Assembly: GCF_900091625.1 (NCBI RefSeq) | Contig: NZ_FMIC01000002.1 | Location: 4,712,001-4,776,000 of the forward strand | Origin: Micromonospora peucetia | GTDB lineage: Bacteria > Actinomycetota > Actinomycetes > Mycobacteriales > Micromonosporaceae | Direction of reading: 5' to 3' | DNA length: 64,000 nt | In this document: positions 7,532 through 15,562 of the stretch, one piece after another | How positions within the stretch are numbered: the first letter of the stretch is position 1 | How the letters are laid out: every line of letters starts with the position of its first letter | The notes under the pieces: model-generated | The model's input: the letters and a program-made list of their open reading frames with translations, nothing else | Databases searched by the model: none | What the model was told of the DNA's origin: nothing | Program-made: the position numbers and the translations under genes

Positions 7532-8839
7532 TCAGACGGCCCCGACCGGCACCGGCTCGGGGACGGGAACCGGCGCGGGAACGGAGGCGTGAACGGGGAC
7601 GGGAACGGGAACCAGCAGCGCCTCCTCGGGCAGGTACCTGCTGAGCTTGCGGATCCGCCTGGCGTTGTTCTCCATGACGTCGATCGACGGCAGGTCGGCG
7701 TCGACCCGCACGGTCGTGGGGTTGGCGGCAGCGGTGTGGATGTTGTTCAGCAGGGTGTGGAACGACGGTGGGAACAGCGAACTCACGAACCGGGACTGCT
7801 GCCGGCCGCGTCGGATGCTGGCGACCGGCTTCGACCAGTCGATCTGGCCCAACCGGAACCGGTGCTGGCGGATCAGCTCACGCCGGAACACCGGCCACGG
7901 CACCAGCTTCAGGTCGAACCGCTCGGCGATCTCCTGAGTGGTCACCGGGGTCACCGGGTAGCTGATCACCCGCGGCGCGTTCGACAGCGCGTTGGCGACC
8001 ACCGACCGGGCCAGCACGTCGCCCGCCACGACCGGACTGGTGACCTCCGAGTTCCAGACCATCCCGAGTTGGAGGATGTGCGAGATCATGTTCCAGAACG
8101 AGTACTCCATTCCGGGGTCCTTGAACCCGGTGCTCGGGCCGCCCAGCGCGAACGGCGCCTGGTAGATGTGGATCGGCACGCCGTCGCGGTTCGCCCGCAG
8201 GGCGATGTGCTTGACGACCCACTTCATCCGGCTGTAGCCGGTGTAGAAGAAGCTGTTGCGGTAGAAGTCGCGCCACTGCTGGTAGACCTCGCTGCCGACC
8301 GAACCGATGACGTGCAGCGTCTTGAACCGCTTCCGCAGGCAGAACTCGGCGAGCCGGAGCGTCGGCAGGACCTTCTCCTGGCGGTATCGGGCGTAGGGGT
8401 AGTCGTGGGTCGTCGCGCCCGCGGCATCGATCACCACGTCGACGTCGGTCAGCAGTTTGTCGTAGTCGGCGGGGGCGAGCCCCATCGCCGGCTCCAGGTA
8501 GCTACCCTCCAGCACCGACAACTTGCCGGTGTCGGGCAACTCCATCTTGTACTTTCGCAGCTGCCGGGCGATGCGATCCTCGCCGGACTTGTCGCCCTTG
8601 CGGCGAACCAGGGCATAGACCGTCGCGACCCGGGTGTCGCCGAGGAGTTCACGCAGCATGTGCATGCCGACGAACCCGTTCGCGCCCAGCACGAGCACGT
8701 TCTTCGGCTCGTCGTCAGCGCGTCGGGGAAGTCTCTTCGCGACTGCGCGCGGATCCTCTGAATAGGCGAGCGAAATCCGGTTGGGGTTGCCCATCGAGAG
8801 CGCGACGCGGTCACTGTGGTGACGCAGGGAAATGTGCAT
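7532..8839 (-). CDS. Thioester-reductase-like SDR (NAD-binding-4 type)
   Basis: 435-residue extended SDR of the male-sterility/thioester-reductase type, which reduce carrier- or CoA-bound acyl groups to aldehydes or alcohols. The Rossmann motif VLVLGANGFVGMHM lies near residue 50, and a YxxxK catalytic pair appears in GYSRMK near residue 201. The C-terminus ends in an odd valine-proline-rich tail (about 25 residues of VPVP-type repeats) encoded by degenerate GGAACG-type hexamers. ATG 8839 (MHISLRHH) is preceded by AAAGG; an ATG 18 bp upstream lacks one. It lies last in the operon after the acyl-AMP ligase (61-bp gap), suggesting it acts on acyl groups loaded onto the two carrier proteins. Substrate not predictable. 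Confidence 0.8.
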   Translation of the reverse strand: MHISLRHHSDRVALSMGNPNRISLAYSEDPRAVAKRLPRRADDEPKNVLVLGANGFVGMHMLRELLGDTRVATVYALVRRKGDKSGEDRIARQLRKYKMELPDTGKLSVLEGSYLEPAMGLAPADYDKLLTDVDVVIDAAGATTHDYPYARYRQEKVLPTLRLAEFCLRKRFKTLHVIGSVGSEVYQQWRDFYRNSFFYTGYSRMKWVVKHIALRANRDGVPIHIYQAPFALGGPSTGFKDPGMEYSFWNMISHILQLGMVWNSEVTSPVVAGDVLARSVVANALSNAPRVISYPVTPVTTQEIAERFDLKLVPWPVFRRELIRQHRFRLGQIDWSKPVASIRRGRQQSRFVSSLFPPSFHTLLNNIHTAAANPTTVRVDADLPSIDVMENNARRIRKLSRYLPEEALLVPVPVPVHASVPAPVPVPEPVPVGAV

Positions 8840-8900
8840 GGGGGTCCGCCTTTGCATGGAGAGTGAGGGTCGTGGAGCCAGAACGGGACCGGGCCGGCCG

Positions 8901-10454
8901 TCAGGCCACGCGCCGGTCCAGGTGCTGCCAGAACCTTTCACGCAGCTCCCGCCGGAGAAGCTTTCCGCTGGGATTGCGGGGCAGCAGGTCGACGAACTCG
9001 AAGCTCGCCGGGATCTTGAAGTCGGCGATCCGCCCCCGGAGGAACGGGGTGAGATCGCGGGCGGTCGCGGGCTGGTCGGGGTGGGTCACCACGAAGCAGT
9101 GCACGACCTCGCCCCAGTGCTCGTGCGGCACGGCGACGGCGGCGGCCTCGACCACTCCCGGGTACGCGCAGACCGCGTTCTCGATCTCCGCCGGATAGAC
9201 GTTCTCGCCGGCCACGATGATCGTGTCCTTGATCCGGTCGCGTACGAACAGGAAGCCCTCGTCGTCCAGGTAGCCGGCGTCGCCGGTGTGCAGCCAGCCA
9301 TCGACCAGGGTCGCGGCGGTGGCGTCGGGCAGGCCCCGGTACTCGATCATCCGAGCGGGGGTACGCAGGCAGATCTCGCCGACCTCGTACGGCGGCAGGA
9401 CGCCGCCCGCACCGTCGATGATCTTCACGCCGAAGCCCGGGTACGGCCGACCGGCAGCCTGCATCCGCGGCCCGCCGACGACGTGCTCGGACGGCGGCAG
9501 GCAGATCGCCGTGTTTCCGCTCTCGGACAGGCCGTAGATCTGCGCGAACTCGCAGCCGAACATCTCGATGCTGCGGCCCAGCAGCGCCTCGGAGATCGGC
9601 GACCCACCGTAGACGATCTTGCGCAGTGAGACGAAGTCCTCCCGCCGGGGCCGGGGCGGCGCGAGCATCATCTGCAACTGGGCCGGTACGACACACGCCG
9701 TGGTGACGCCGTGCTGCCGGATGAGGCGGACCGCCTCGTGCCCGGCGAACACCCGGACCGACACGTTGGTGATGCCGGCGCTGAACCCCTGGATCGACCA
9801 CCACAGCCCACCGATGTGGAACCCGGGGATGCCGATCAGGCTCACGTCGTCCGGGTGCCAGTCGATCCAGTCGAGGCCCTCGGAGGCGAGCGCGTCGCGC
9901 ACCGCGAAGAAGCTGCGGTGGGCCAGCACAACACCCTTGGGGTTGCCGGTCGTGCCGCTGGTGTACACCTGGGCCAGCGGCTGCTCGTCGGTCCAGGACG
10001 GGTCCAGGTCGCCGTCCTCGTCGGCCTGCCAGCCGGGGAAACCGGCCAGCGACACGACCTCGCGCAGCTCGGGCAGGTCCGGCCGCAGCTTGTCGACGGT
10101 GTCCAGGAGGTCCTCGTCGCAGAAGAGGACCGTGCTGCCGGAGTCGCGCATGATGTGGTGGATCTCGCCGGCACGCAGCCGCCAGTTGATCGGGACCAGG
10201 ACGGTGCCGGTCTTGGCGCAGGCGAACAGGATGTCGTAGTAGTGCTCGGACTCTTTGCCGAGGTAGGCGACGCGGTGCCCGGGCGTGACCCCGGCGTGCC
10301 GCAGGGCGTGCGCCGTCCGGTTGCTCGACCGGTGCAGCCGCGCGTAGCTGACCGAACGGTCCTCGCAGCGCACCGCCGGGTGGTCGGGCCGCTGCTCGGC
10401 GTGGAAGGCGATGACGTCGTGCACCGTACGCAGGTGCGGGTGGTACGCCGTCAT
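8901..10454 (-). CDS. Acyl-CoA synthetase/fatty-acyl-AMP ligase family enzyme
   Basis: 517-residue stand-alone class I adenylate-forming enzyme that activates a carboxylic acid as acyl-AMP and passes it to CoA or a carrier protein. The phosphate-binding loop YTSGTTGNPKG is near residue 165, QIYGLSESG and LHTGDAGYLDDEGF are the central motifs, and the catalytic lysine motif NPSGKLLRREL lies near the C-terminus. The length and the C-terminal hinge are complete. Its ATG overlaps the stop of the upstream carrier gene by 4 bp, so the two are translationally coupled and it likely charges one or both of the carriers. The acid used (fatty or aryl) cannot be told by eye; a fatty or medium-chain acid is the simplest guess. 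Confidence 0.87.
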   Translation of the reverse strand: MTAYHPHLRTVHDVIAFHAEQRPDHPAVRCEDRSVSYARLHRSSNRTAHALRHAGVTPGHRVAYLGKESEHYYDILFACAKTGTVLVPINWRLRAGEIHHIMRDSGSTVLFCDEDLLDTVDKLRPDLPELREVVSLAGFPGWQADEDGDLDPSWTDEQPLAQVYTSGTTGNPKGVVLAHRSFFAVRDALASEGLDWIDWHPDDVSLIGIPGFHIGGLWWSIQGFSAGITNVSVRVFAGHEAVRLIRQHGVTTACVVPAQLQMMLAPPRPRREDFVSLRKIVYGGSPISEALLGRSIEMFGCEFAQIYGLSESGNTAICLPPSEHVVGGPRMQAAGRPYPGFGVKIIDGAGGVLPPYEVGEICLRTPARMIEYRGLPDATAATLVDGWLHTGDAGYLDDEGFLFVRDRIKDTIIVAGENVYPAEIENAVCAYPGVVEAAAVAVPHEHWGEVVHCFVVTHPDQPATARDLTPFLRGRIADFKIPASFEFVDLLPRNPSGKLLRRELRERFWQHLDRRVA

Positions 10455-10702
10455 CGGCTCGTTCCGTCCGGGACCGCCAGCGTCTCCTCCAGGAACCGTA
10501 CGATCGCCGGGCCGGAGGCGAGGGCCGGCAGCAGGTTCGGGTCGATCTCGATGCCGAAGGCGTTCTCGAGCGCCATCATGAGCTGGATCTGGCGCAGGGA
10601 GGTCCAGCCCGGCAGGGTGTCCGGGTCCAGTCGCTCGGGCAGCTCGTCCGGTGCGACACCGAACACCGAGGCGACCACCTCGCGGACGCGGGTTTCCAAC
10701 AT
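10451..10702 (-). CDS. Free-standing acyl/peptidyl carrier protein (second of two)
   Basis: 83-residue carrier protein. The phosphopantetheine serine is in LPGWTSLRQIQLMMALENAF: the serine sits where DSL is usual, here with Thr in place of Asp. The flanking helices and the acidic surface fit a carrier fold. AAGGAG lies 6-7 bases upstream of ATG 10702, which was chosen over the far longer open frame. It is 2 bp after the previous carrier gene and overlaps the acyl-AMP ligase by 4 bp. It probably holds an acyl or aminoacyl thioester for the transglutaminase-like or reductase enzymes. Confidence 0.85.
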   Translation of the reverse strand: MLETRVREVVASVFGVAPDELPERLDPDTLPGWTSLRQIQLMMALENAFGIEIDPNLLPALASGPAIVRFLEETLAVPDGTSR

Positions 10703-10704
10703 TG

Positions 10705-10977
10705 CTACTCCTTGGCTGTCGCGCCGAGGCCGTGCCCCGGGGTGAAGAAACGTCGCGTGATCCGGGAGACGGTGCGGAAGTCGTCCGTGCTCACCTCGTC
10801 GAGGGAGATCTCCGTGCCCAGCTCCGCCTCGATCAGGTAGAGCAGCTCGACGAAGTGCATCGAGTTCAGGACCCCGGTGTCCACGAGGTCGTCGTCGGGC
10901 CCGACCGAGTCGATGTCCGGGCATCTGGCGCGCAGGAACGCGGTGAGGAACTCGGGAACCGTCTTGGTCGTGCTCAT
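10705..10977 (-). CDS. Free-standing acyl/peptidyl carrier protein (first of two)
   Basis: 90-residue carrier protein. DTGVLNSMHFVELLYLIEAE holds the phosphopantetheine serine (N-S-M rather than D-S-L) followed by the usual helix II. FRTVSRITRRFF is a helix IV-like end. It overlaps the transglutaminase-like gene by 4 bp (ATGA) and precedes the second carrier by 2 bp. Two different carriers side by side suggest that two distinct substrates are held, as would be needed for an amide-forming step between carriers. Confidence 0.84.
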   Translation of the reverse strand: MSTTKTVPEFLTAFLRARCPDIDSVGPDDDLVDTGVLNSMHFVELLYLIEAELGTEISLDEVSTDDFRTVSRITRRFFTPGHGLGATAKE

Positions 10978-11990
10978 GGCCTCTCCTGGGGGCGCGTCGG
11001 TGCGGGGAGGATCTTCGTGGTGACCCGGGCCGCCGCCGGTTCGCCGCCACAGCGGTGCTCGGCCACGGCTCGTCCGGTGGGCAGGCCGGTCGGAATGAGC
11101 CGGTTGGTGCGCAGCGCGACGGTCGGGTCGCGCAGCAGCGGGTTGGTGCCACGCACGGTGGCGGAGAACAGCGCGAAGACCGGGTCGATGACCTTGGTCG
11201 CTCCGTCGGTGTCCTCGACCTCGACCCAGGCGTGCACCAGGTCGAGCATGCCGACCACCCAGCCGATCCTGGTGACCGCCGGGATGCCGGCCCGGACGCA
11301 GAGCTGGGCCAGGTACCGGCTCGCCGAGTCGCAGCTCGCCACGCCGTGGCTGGTCACCAGGTCGACGTCGTCCTGTAGCGCCGCGGGCAGCTTGACCCAG
11401 CGCAGGTCCATGGCCGCGAACTCGGCGGCGATCGCGCGCAGCTCCGGGGAGCGCAGCTCGGCCCGCTCGCCACGGGTGTGCACGGTGGCGGTGACGGCGA
11501 GCTCCGACGCCGTACGCACGAGGGTGTCACCACCGTCGTGGGTCGGCCCGTTGGCGTCGGCGGGTTCGACCGTCAGGTCGTGCACCGCACCGCCGAAGCG
11601 TTCGGGGCGCGGCAGGGCCAGCCAGCTGGTCGGCTCCGGGCCGCACCGGTCGGCGGCACACGCGACCCGCAGCGCGAACCGGGAGGCGCGGGGTGCGAGC
11701 AGCTCCTCGGTCGACGAGCGCATCCACCGCAGCGAGTACGCGAAGGCCTGCTCGGGCACGGTCGTGCCGGTGCCGGAGTACAGCGCCAGGTTGAATAGGT
11801 CGCGCGAGTCGAAACGCTCCTCGCCCACCTCGCCGCTGGCCTGGAGCCCCCGGTCGAGCAACGTGGACAGGGTGTGGTCGTCACAGCCGAGGACCTGCCT
11901 CGCCGAGGCGCGGTCGACGTCGTCGAGCCGGTGCCCCGGCGGGACCGCGAAGAGCGTGTCGAGTCCACGGCACAGTCCGACCGCGGTCAT
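10974..11990 (-). CDS. Transglutaminase-like cysteine enzyme
   Basis: 338 residues with a transglutaminase/papain-like core in the C-terminal half: Cys in SHGVASCDSASRYL (about residue 218), His in LVHAWVEVED (about 253) and Asp in KVIDPVF (about 267), in the expected order and spacing. The intervening CVRAGIPAVTRIGWVVG is the typical conserved stretch. In andrimid biosynthesis a homologue of this fold (AdmF) forms an amide between two carrier-bound substrates; here the enzyme is coupled by 4-bp overlaps to a carrier on one side and a GNAT-like gene on the other. I infer a similar carrier-to-carrier acyl transfer, but a hydrolase or protease-like role is possible. ATG 11990 overlaps the upstream stop. 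Confidence 0.72.
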   Translation of the reverse strand: MTAVGLCRGLDTLFAVPPGHRLDDVDRASARQVLGCDDHTLSTLLDRGLQASGEVGEERFDSRDLFNLALYSGTGTTVPEQAFAYSLRWMRSSTEELLAPRASRFALRVACAADRCGPEPTSWLALPRPERFGGAVHDLTVEPADANGPTHDGGDTLVRTASELAVTATVHTRGERAELRSPELRAIAAEFAAMDLRWVKLPAALQDDVDLVTSHGVASCDSASRYLAQLCVRAGIPAVTRIGWVVGMLDLVHAWVEVEDTDGATKVIDPVFALFSATVRGTNPLLRDPTVALRTNRLIPTGLPTGRAVAEHRCGGEPAAARVTTKILPAPTRPQERP

Positions 11991-12628
11991 GGCCGCGCCG
12001 CACTGTCGCGCCACATCGTCCTGATGACGCTTCCGGTGCTCAGCACGTACTCGTCCACCGAGGTCCAGCCGAGCATCTCGTTGATCTGCACCTGCTCCGG
12101 GCCGGCCGAGGTCTCCAGATAGCCCGGTAGGGCGAGGGCCTCGGCCCGGGCCTGGCCGGCGCGCATCAGGACGTAGCCGACGCCGACCGAGTCGACCCGC
12201 CGGCCGAGCACCGCGAACCACACGTGCGGGCGGCTGGGGCGCATCCGGTCCAGCGCGTTGGAGATCCGGACCGCGTGCGCCACGGCCCGCGGCCCCGCCA
12301 GCAGGCACGCCACCGAGCGCAGTGCCCACCCCCACCACGGCGTGGTGCGCTCGTCGCCGTAGAGGACCAGGATCCCGTCGAGCCGGTCGGCACGGTACGC
12401 GGCGAGGGTGATGCCCGAGCTCATCAGCTGGGCGATCACCAGTTCGGCCAGGTACAGCGCGGTCAGCGCCGACTTCTGCTGCCACCGGGGGAGCGAGCCG
12501 GCGGCGGCCCAGATGGCGCCGTCCTCGTACGCCTGGGCGAGCAGCCGCGCGCCCGCCCACAGCTGTCGCCACCCGAGGTCCCGGACCTCGAGTCTGGGCT
12601 CCGGCCGCGCGATTGTTTGTCTGTTCAC
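11987..12628 (-). CDS. GNAT-like acyltransferase family protein, divergent
   Basis: 213 residues. It begins VNRQTIARPEPRLEV and has a hydrophobic central strand-helix pattern (LDGILVLYGDERTTPWWG, HVWFAVLGRRVDSVGVGYVLM, then a C-terminal QINEMLGWTSVDEYVLS). The last part resembles the end of GNAT N-acetyltransferases, where the residue number and final strand place the substrate, but the acetyl-CoA P-loop (R/QxxGxG/A) is poorly preserved. It may use a carrier-bound acyl group instead of CoA. The GTG at 12628 follows a GGGG-type Shine-Dalgarno-like stretch. It is first in the operon and overlaps the transglutaminase-like gene by 4 bp. Confidence 0.55.
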   Translation of the reverse strand: MNRQTIARPEPRLEVRDLGWRQLWAGARLLAQAYEDGAIWAAAGSLPRWQQKSALTALYLAELVIAQLMSSGITLAAYRADRLDGILVLYGDERTTPWWGWALRSVACLLAGPRAVAHAVRISNALDRMRPSRPHVWFAVLGRRVDSVGVGYVLMRAGQARAEALALPGYLETSAGPEQVQINEMLGWTSVDEYVLSTGSVIRTMWRDSAARP

Positions 12629-12670
12629 ATTGCACCCCACGTCCGGACGGAAGCCCGCTGACCTGGGTGA

Positions 12671-12705
12671 ATTTATTGGTCTTGGGTAATCAGCCAGTAA
12701 TAAAT
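12671..12705. promoter_or_regulatory. AT-rich inverted repeat in the divergent promoter region
   Basis: ATTTATT (12671-12677) and AATAAAT (12699-12705) are exact reverse complements, centred in the 215-bp gap between the leftward operon (start 12628) and the rightward FAD monooxygenase (start 12844). It is the most AT-rich spot for kilobases, so it is a good candidate for a shared promoter/operator. Confidence 0.5.
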
Positions 12706-12843
12706 GACCCCTTCCGGCGGTCTCCACCCGTTGCGGCGGTCGCCGGGAATCCGTTGTGCGAATCCGACCTCGCCGTCCCCGGCGGCCGGGCCCCCGCCGG
12801 GCCGCTCCCTTCCCCGGGTCGGTCCCGGATGGGAGACTGAGTC

Positions 12844-13959
12844 GTGCCGCGTGACGACGTCGGGAGCTTGCCGGAGCGCCCATCGCGTCGATCCGGTGCC
12901 GGCGTGATCGCCGGCCACTGGGAGGTCGTCGTGGTCGGCGGCCGGATCGCCGGGGCGTCCACCGCCTGGGCCCTCGCGCCGTACGCGGAGCGGGTCCTCG
13001 TCCTGGACGCCTCGCGGGCCACCGCGTTCTGGCCGCAGCAGTCCACCTGGGACCGGTCCGGCAACCTCGCCTGGGCCGAGCTCGGCCTGCTGGAGACGGT
13101 CCTGGCCTGCGGCGCTCCACGCACCTACGGCGACACCCAGCGCATCGGCGAGGACATCACCGAGCGGGTCTACCCGCGTGAGGACGCGTACTCGTACCGG
13201 ATGAGCGTGCCGCGTGAGGTGTTGGATCCGGCGCTGCTGGCTGCGGCGCACAGCCGGGGCAACGTCACCGTGCTGCGCCCGGCCCGGGTGCGGGACGTCA
13301 CGATCGACGCCGGCCGGGCCCGCGGGGTGACCGTCCGGCATGACGCCGTCGACGGCGAGATCACCTGTGACCTGCTGGTGCTGGCGGACGGCCGGCTGTC
13401 GCGCAACGCGCAACGGGTGGGCGCGAGCGCCTACCGGGTCGTCGAGTCACCGTGGTTCGCGCTGCTGGCGTACTACGAGAACCTGCCGCTGCCCGCCGAC
13501 CGCTCGTACTTCTCCTTGCAGGACCGCAGCGTCCTCATCTCGACGCCGTGCGGCGACAAGCAGTGGTGCGTCGCGCTGGACCTGCACCAGAGCCTGATCG
13601 ACGAGACCGGTCGGCATCCGGCGCGCTCGTACGAGCGGATGGTGCGCGACGATCCGCACCTGGGCCCGGCGGTCGCCACCGGCCGCCGGACCACGCCGAT
13701 CGGCGGCGCCGGCCGGATGCGGATGCTGCGCCGGCCGATGAGCGGGCCGGGCTGGTGCCTGGTCGGCGACGCCGGCTACCACCTGGACCCGGTCACCGCC
13801 CAGGGCACCCGGGCCGCCCTGGTCACGGCCCGGATCCTCCGGGACCGGGTCGCGGGCGCCGGCCGCGTCGCGGGCGCGGACCTGACCGGCCTGACCGACG
13901 AGCGGGACGCCGCCCTCGACGCGGACTGGGCCTACACCGAGCAGATCGTGCGCGCCTGA
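12844..13959 (+). CDS. FAD-dependent monooxygenase/oxidoreductase (group A type)
   Basis: 371 residues. A Rossmann FAD-binding motif VVVVGGRIAGAS lies near residues 28-39, a DG motif LLVLADGRLSRNAQ near 180, and the GD motif WCLVGDAGYHLDPVTAQGT near 305. This order is typical of single-component flavin hydroxylases, halogenase relatives and geranylgeranyl-reductase-like enzymes. The tryptophan-rich halogenase signature WxWxIP is not seen, so hydroxylation, epoxidation or dehydrogenation is more likely. GTG 12844 follows GGGAGAC; an internal GTG at 12904 is an alternative. It is divergent from the carrier-protein operon and convergent with the TauD gene, so it probably tailors a product of this region. 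Confidence 0.8.
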   Translation: MPRDDVGSLPERPSRRSGAGVIAGHWEVVVVGGRIAGASTAWALAPYAERVLVLDASRATAFWPQQSTWDRSGNLAWAELGLLETVLACGAPRTYGDTQRIGEDITERVYPREDAYSYRMSVPREVLDPALLAAAHSRGNVTVLRPARVRDVTIDAGRARGVTVRHDAVDGEITCDLLVLADGRLSRNAQRVGASAYRVVESPWFALLAYYENLPLPADRSYFSLQDRSVLISTPCGDKQWCVALDLHQSLIDETGRHPARSYERMVRDDPHLGPAVATGRRTTPIGGAGRMRMLRRPMSGPGWCLVGDAGYHLDPVTAQGTRAALVTARILRDRVAGAGRVAGADLTGLTDERDAALDADWAYTEQIVRA

Positions 13960-13967
13960 CCGCCTGG

Positions 13968-14843
13968 TCACCCGACCGGTCGGCTGCCGTTGATGGTCAC
14001 CCGTTGGCCGTAGCGGGAGTGCGGGTAGTAGTCCCACACGGCGTGGTGCTGGGTGCAACGGTTGTCCCAGAACACCAGCGTGTTCGGCGTCCAGCGGACC
14101 CGGCAGCTCAGGATCGGCTGCTGCGCGACCCAGCCGAAGAGCATGTCCAGCACCGCCCGACTCTCCGACCGGGAGAGCTGCGTGATGTGCGAGGTGAAAC
14201 CGGCATTGACGAAGAGCAGCCGGCGGCCGGTCTCCGGGTGGCGTACGACGACCGGGTGTTCGCTCTTCGGCACGACGTACTCCGGCGGTGGGGTGTGACC
14301 CTGCCACGGGATCAGGCCGTCGTGGATCGCGGTCAGACCGTCGAGGAAGGCCCGCATCGGCGGGGAGAGCATCTCGTACGCCAGGTGCATGTTCGCCCAG
14401 AGAGTGTCGCCACCGACGCCGATCTCCGGCGTCCTGGTGACGTAGAGCATCGAGCCCAGCGAGGGCTCTGCCTCGGCGGTGCCGTCGGTGTGCCAGTCCT
14501 CGCCGGCCACGAACCGCGAGTCCCGGCCGGCGCTGATCTCGAGGATGGCGGGATCGCCGCCGTCCAGGTCGGCCAGGGGCTGGCGGCGCAACTCGCCGAA
14601 GTGGCCGGCGAAGCGCTTGTGGTCCTCGGCGGAGATCACCTGGTCGCGGAAGACCAGCACATGGTGGTCGAGAAAGGCCCGCCTGACCTCGGCCAGCTGC
14701 TTGTCGGACAGTTCCGTGGCGAGGTCGAGGCCGCAGACCTCCGCGCCGATGACCGGCGAGATCGGCCGGACGGTGATGGTGTGGTAGGGCTCCGGCTGGC
14801 GGGTCGTCACGCGCTCGACCGCGGCAAGGACGTGTTCTTCCAT
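13968..14843 (-). CDS. TauD/TfdA-family Fe(II)/2-oxoglutarate dioxygenase
   Basis: 291-residue non-heme iron oxygenase that couples decarboxylation of 2-oxoglutarate to hydroxylation, desaturation or related oxidation of a substrate. The iron ligands are visible: HTD in EDWHTDGTAE (about 115-117) and the distal His in CTQHHAVWDYY (about 264), with the 2-oxoglutarate-binding Arg in YGQRVTI (about 278). The start at ATG 14843 is fixed by a strong AGGAGG 7 bases upstream; the longer frame from 14870 is not needed. It lies at the end of the minus-strand NRPS operon, 23 bp after the SGNH gene. I infer tailoring of an amino acid or of the peptide; the substrate is unknown. Confidence 0.87.
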   Translation of the reverse strand: MEEHVLAAVERVTTRQPEPYHTITVRPISPVIGAEVCGLDLATELSDKQLAEVRRAFLDHHVLVFRDQVISAEDHKRFAGHFGELRRQPLADLDGGDPAILEISAGRDSRFVAGEDWHTDGTAEAEPSLGSMLYVTRTPEIGVGGDTLWANMHLAYEMLSPPMRAFLDGLTAIHDGLIPWQGHTPPPEYVVPKSEHPVVVRHPETGRRLLFVNAGFTSHITQLSRSESRAVLDMLFGWVAQQPILSCRVRWTPNTLVFWDNRCTQHHAVWDYYPHSRYGQRVTINGSRPVG

Positions 14844-14866
14844 CTCGTTCCCTCCTGGGTTCGGTG

Positions 14867-15562
14867 TCACAGTCCCCGGGCCAGCAGGTCGGCCACGATC
14901 AGCCGGCCGAAGGCGAGGTTGCCGTGGATCGGGTCGTCCGGCTCGCAGAACGCGGCCCGCTGCCGGCCCGTCCCGTCGGTGACCCGGGCCCGCAGATCCA
15001 CGATCTCCACGCCGAGCGCGACGAGCGCGCGGCGGATCGTCTCCTGGGCCGCCATGAAGACCAGCGGGTCGGACATCCCCGGCACCCGTTGCGGCGGCAG
15101 CACCGCGAGGACCCGCAGCCCCAGGCCGAGGGCGTGGCGGTGGAAGGCCAGGGCGTCGCGGGCCATGGCGCGCACGATGTCGTCGAAGAGCCCGCCGGAG
15201 AGGAAACCCGCCGGGAAGGCGCCGTCGCCGTCCCGGTAGATCCGCCAGTTCCCGGTGGTGGCGAAGAAGTGGGCGCTGAGGCCGAACGTCGAGACCAGCG
15301 GGATGGTGAGCCGGCCGATGTCCGGCACGGCCAGGTCGGCCAGGAAGCCGCGGTGGCGTTCCTCCACCGCGGCGTCCCGGAACACCAGGCCGTCGTCGTG
15401 TACGTCGAAGAAGCCGACGTTGAAGTCGCGCCCCGAGCCGACCGGCCCACCGACGAAGGGCAGCCCGGCCGCCGTCGCCGCGCGGGCGATCGGTCCGGCG
15501 TGCGAGTCACCCAGCAGCAGGAATCTGGCCGGGGCGGTAGTGGTCGAGGATGGCGTCGTCAC
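14867..15562 (-). CDS. SGNH-like hydrolase-fold protein
   Basis: 231 residues. The N-terminal block FLLLGDSHAGPIARAA matches the GDS nucleophile block of SGNH enzymes, and DDPIHGN near the C-terminus carries the Asp-x-x-His pair. The fold is used by esterases, acyltransferases and some peptidoglycan or sugar modifiers. GTG 15562 was chosen because a perfect GGAGGTGA lies 8 bases upstream; a GTG at 15574 would sit directly on it. The gene overlaps the end of the GSCFA gene by 56 bp in another frame, so the two are made together and may form one functional unit. Possible role: acyl or ester modification, or release of a product. Confidence 0.72.
   Translation of the reverse strand: MTTPSSTTTAPARFLLLGDSHAGPIARAATAAGLPFVGGPVGSGRDFNVGFFDVHDDGLVFRDAAVEERHRGFLADLAVPDIGRLTIPLVSTFGLSAHFFATTGNWRIYRDGDGAFPAGFLSGGLFDDIVRAMARDALAFHRHALGLGLRVLAVLPPQRVPGMSDPLVFMAAQETIRRALVALGVEIVDLRARVTDGTGRQRAAFCEPDDPIHGNLAFGRLIVADLLARGL

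Noticed and set aside
12844..13959. Flavin-dependent halogenase as the call
   Set aside because: FAD and GD motifs fit several flavin enzymes, but the WxWxIP halogenase motif is not visible.
13968..14843. Isonitrile-forming ScoE-type oxygenase and hence an isonitrile lipopeptide cluster
   Set aside because: The acyl ligase and carriers made this tempting, but the TauD protein resembles generic taurine-dioxygenase-type enzymes, and the expected thioesterase and isonitrile gene order is absent.
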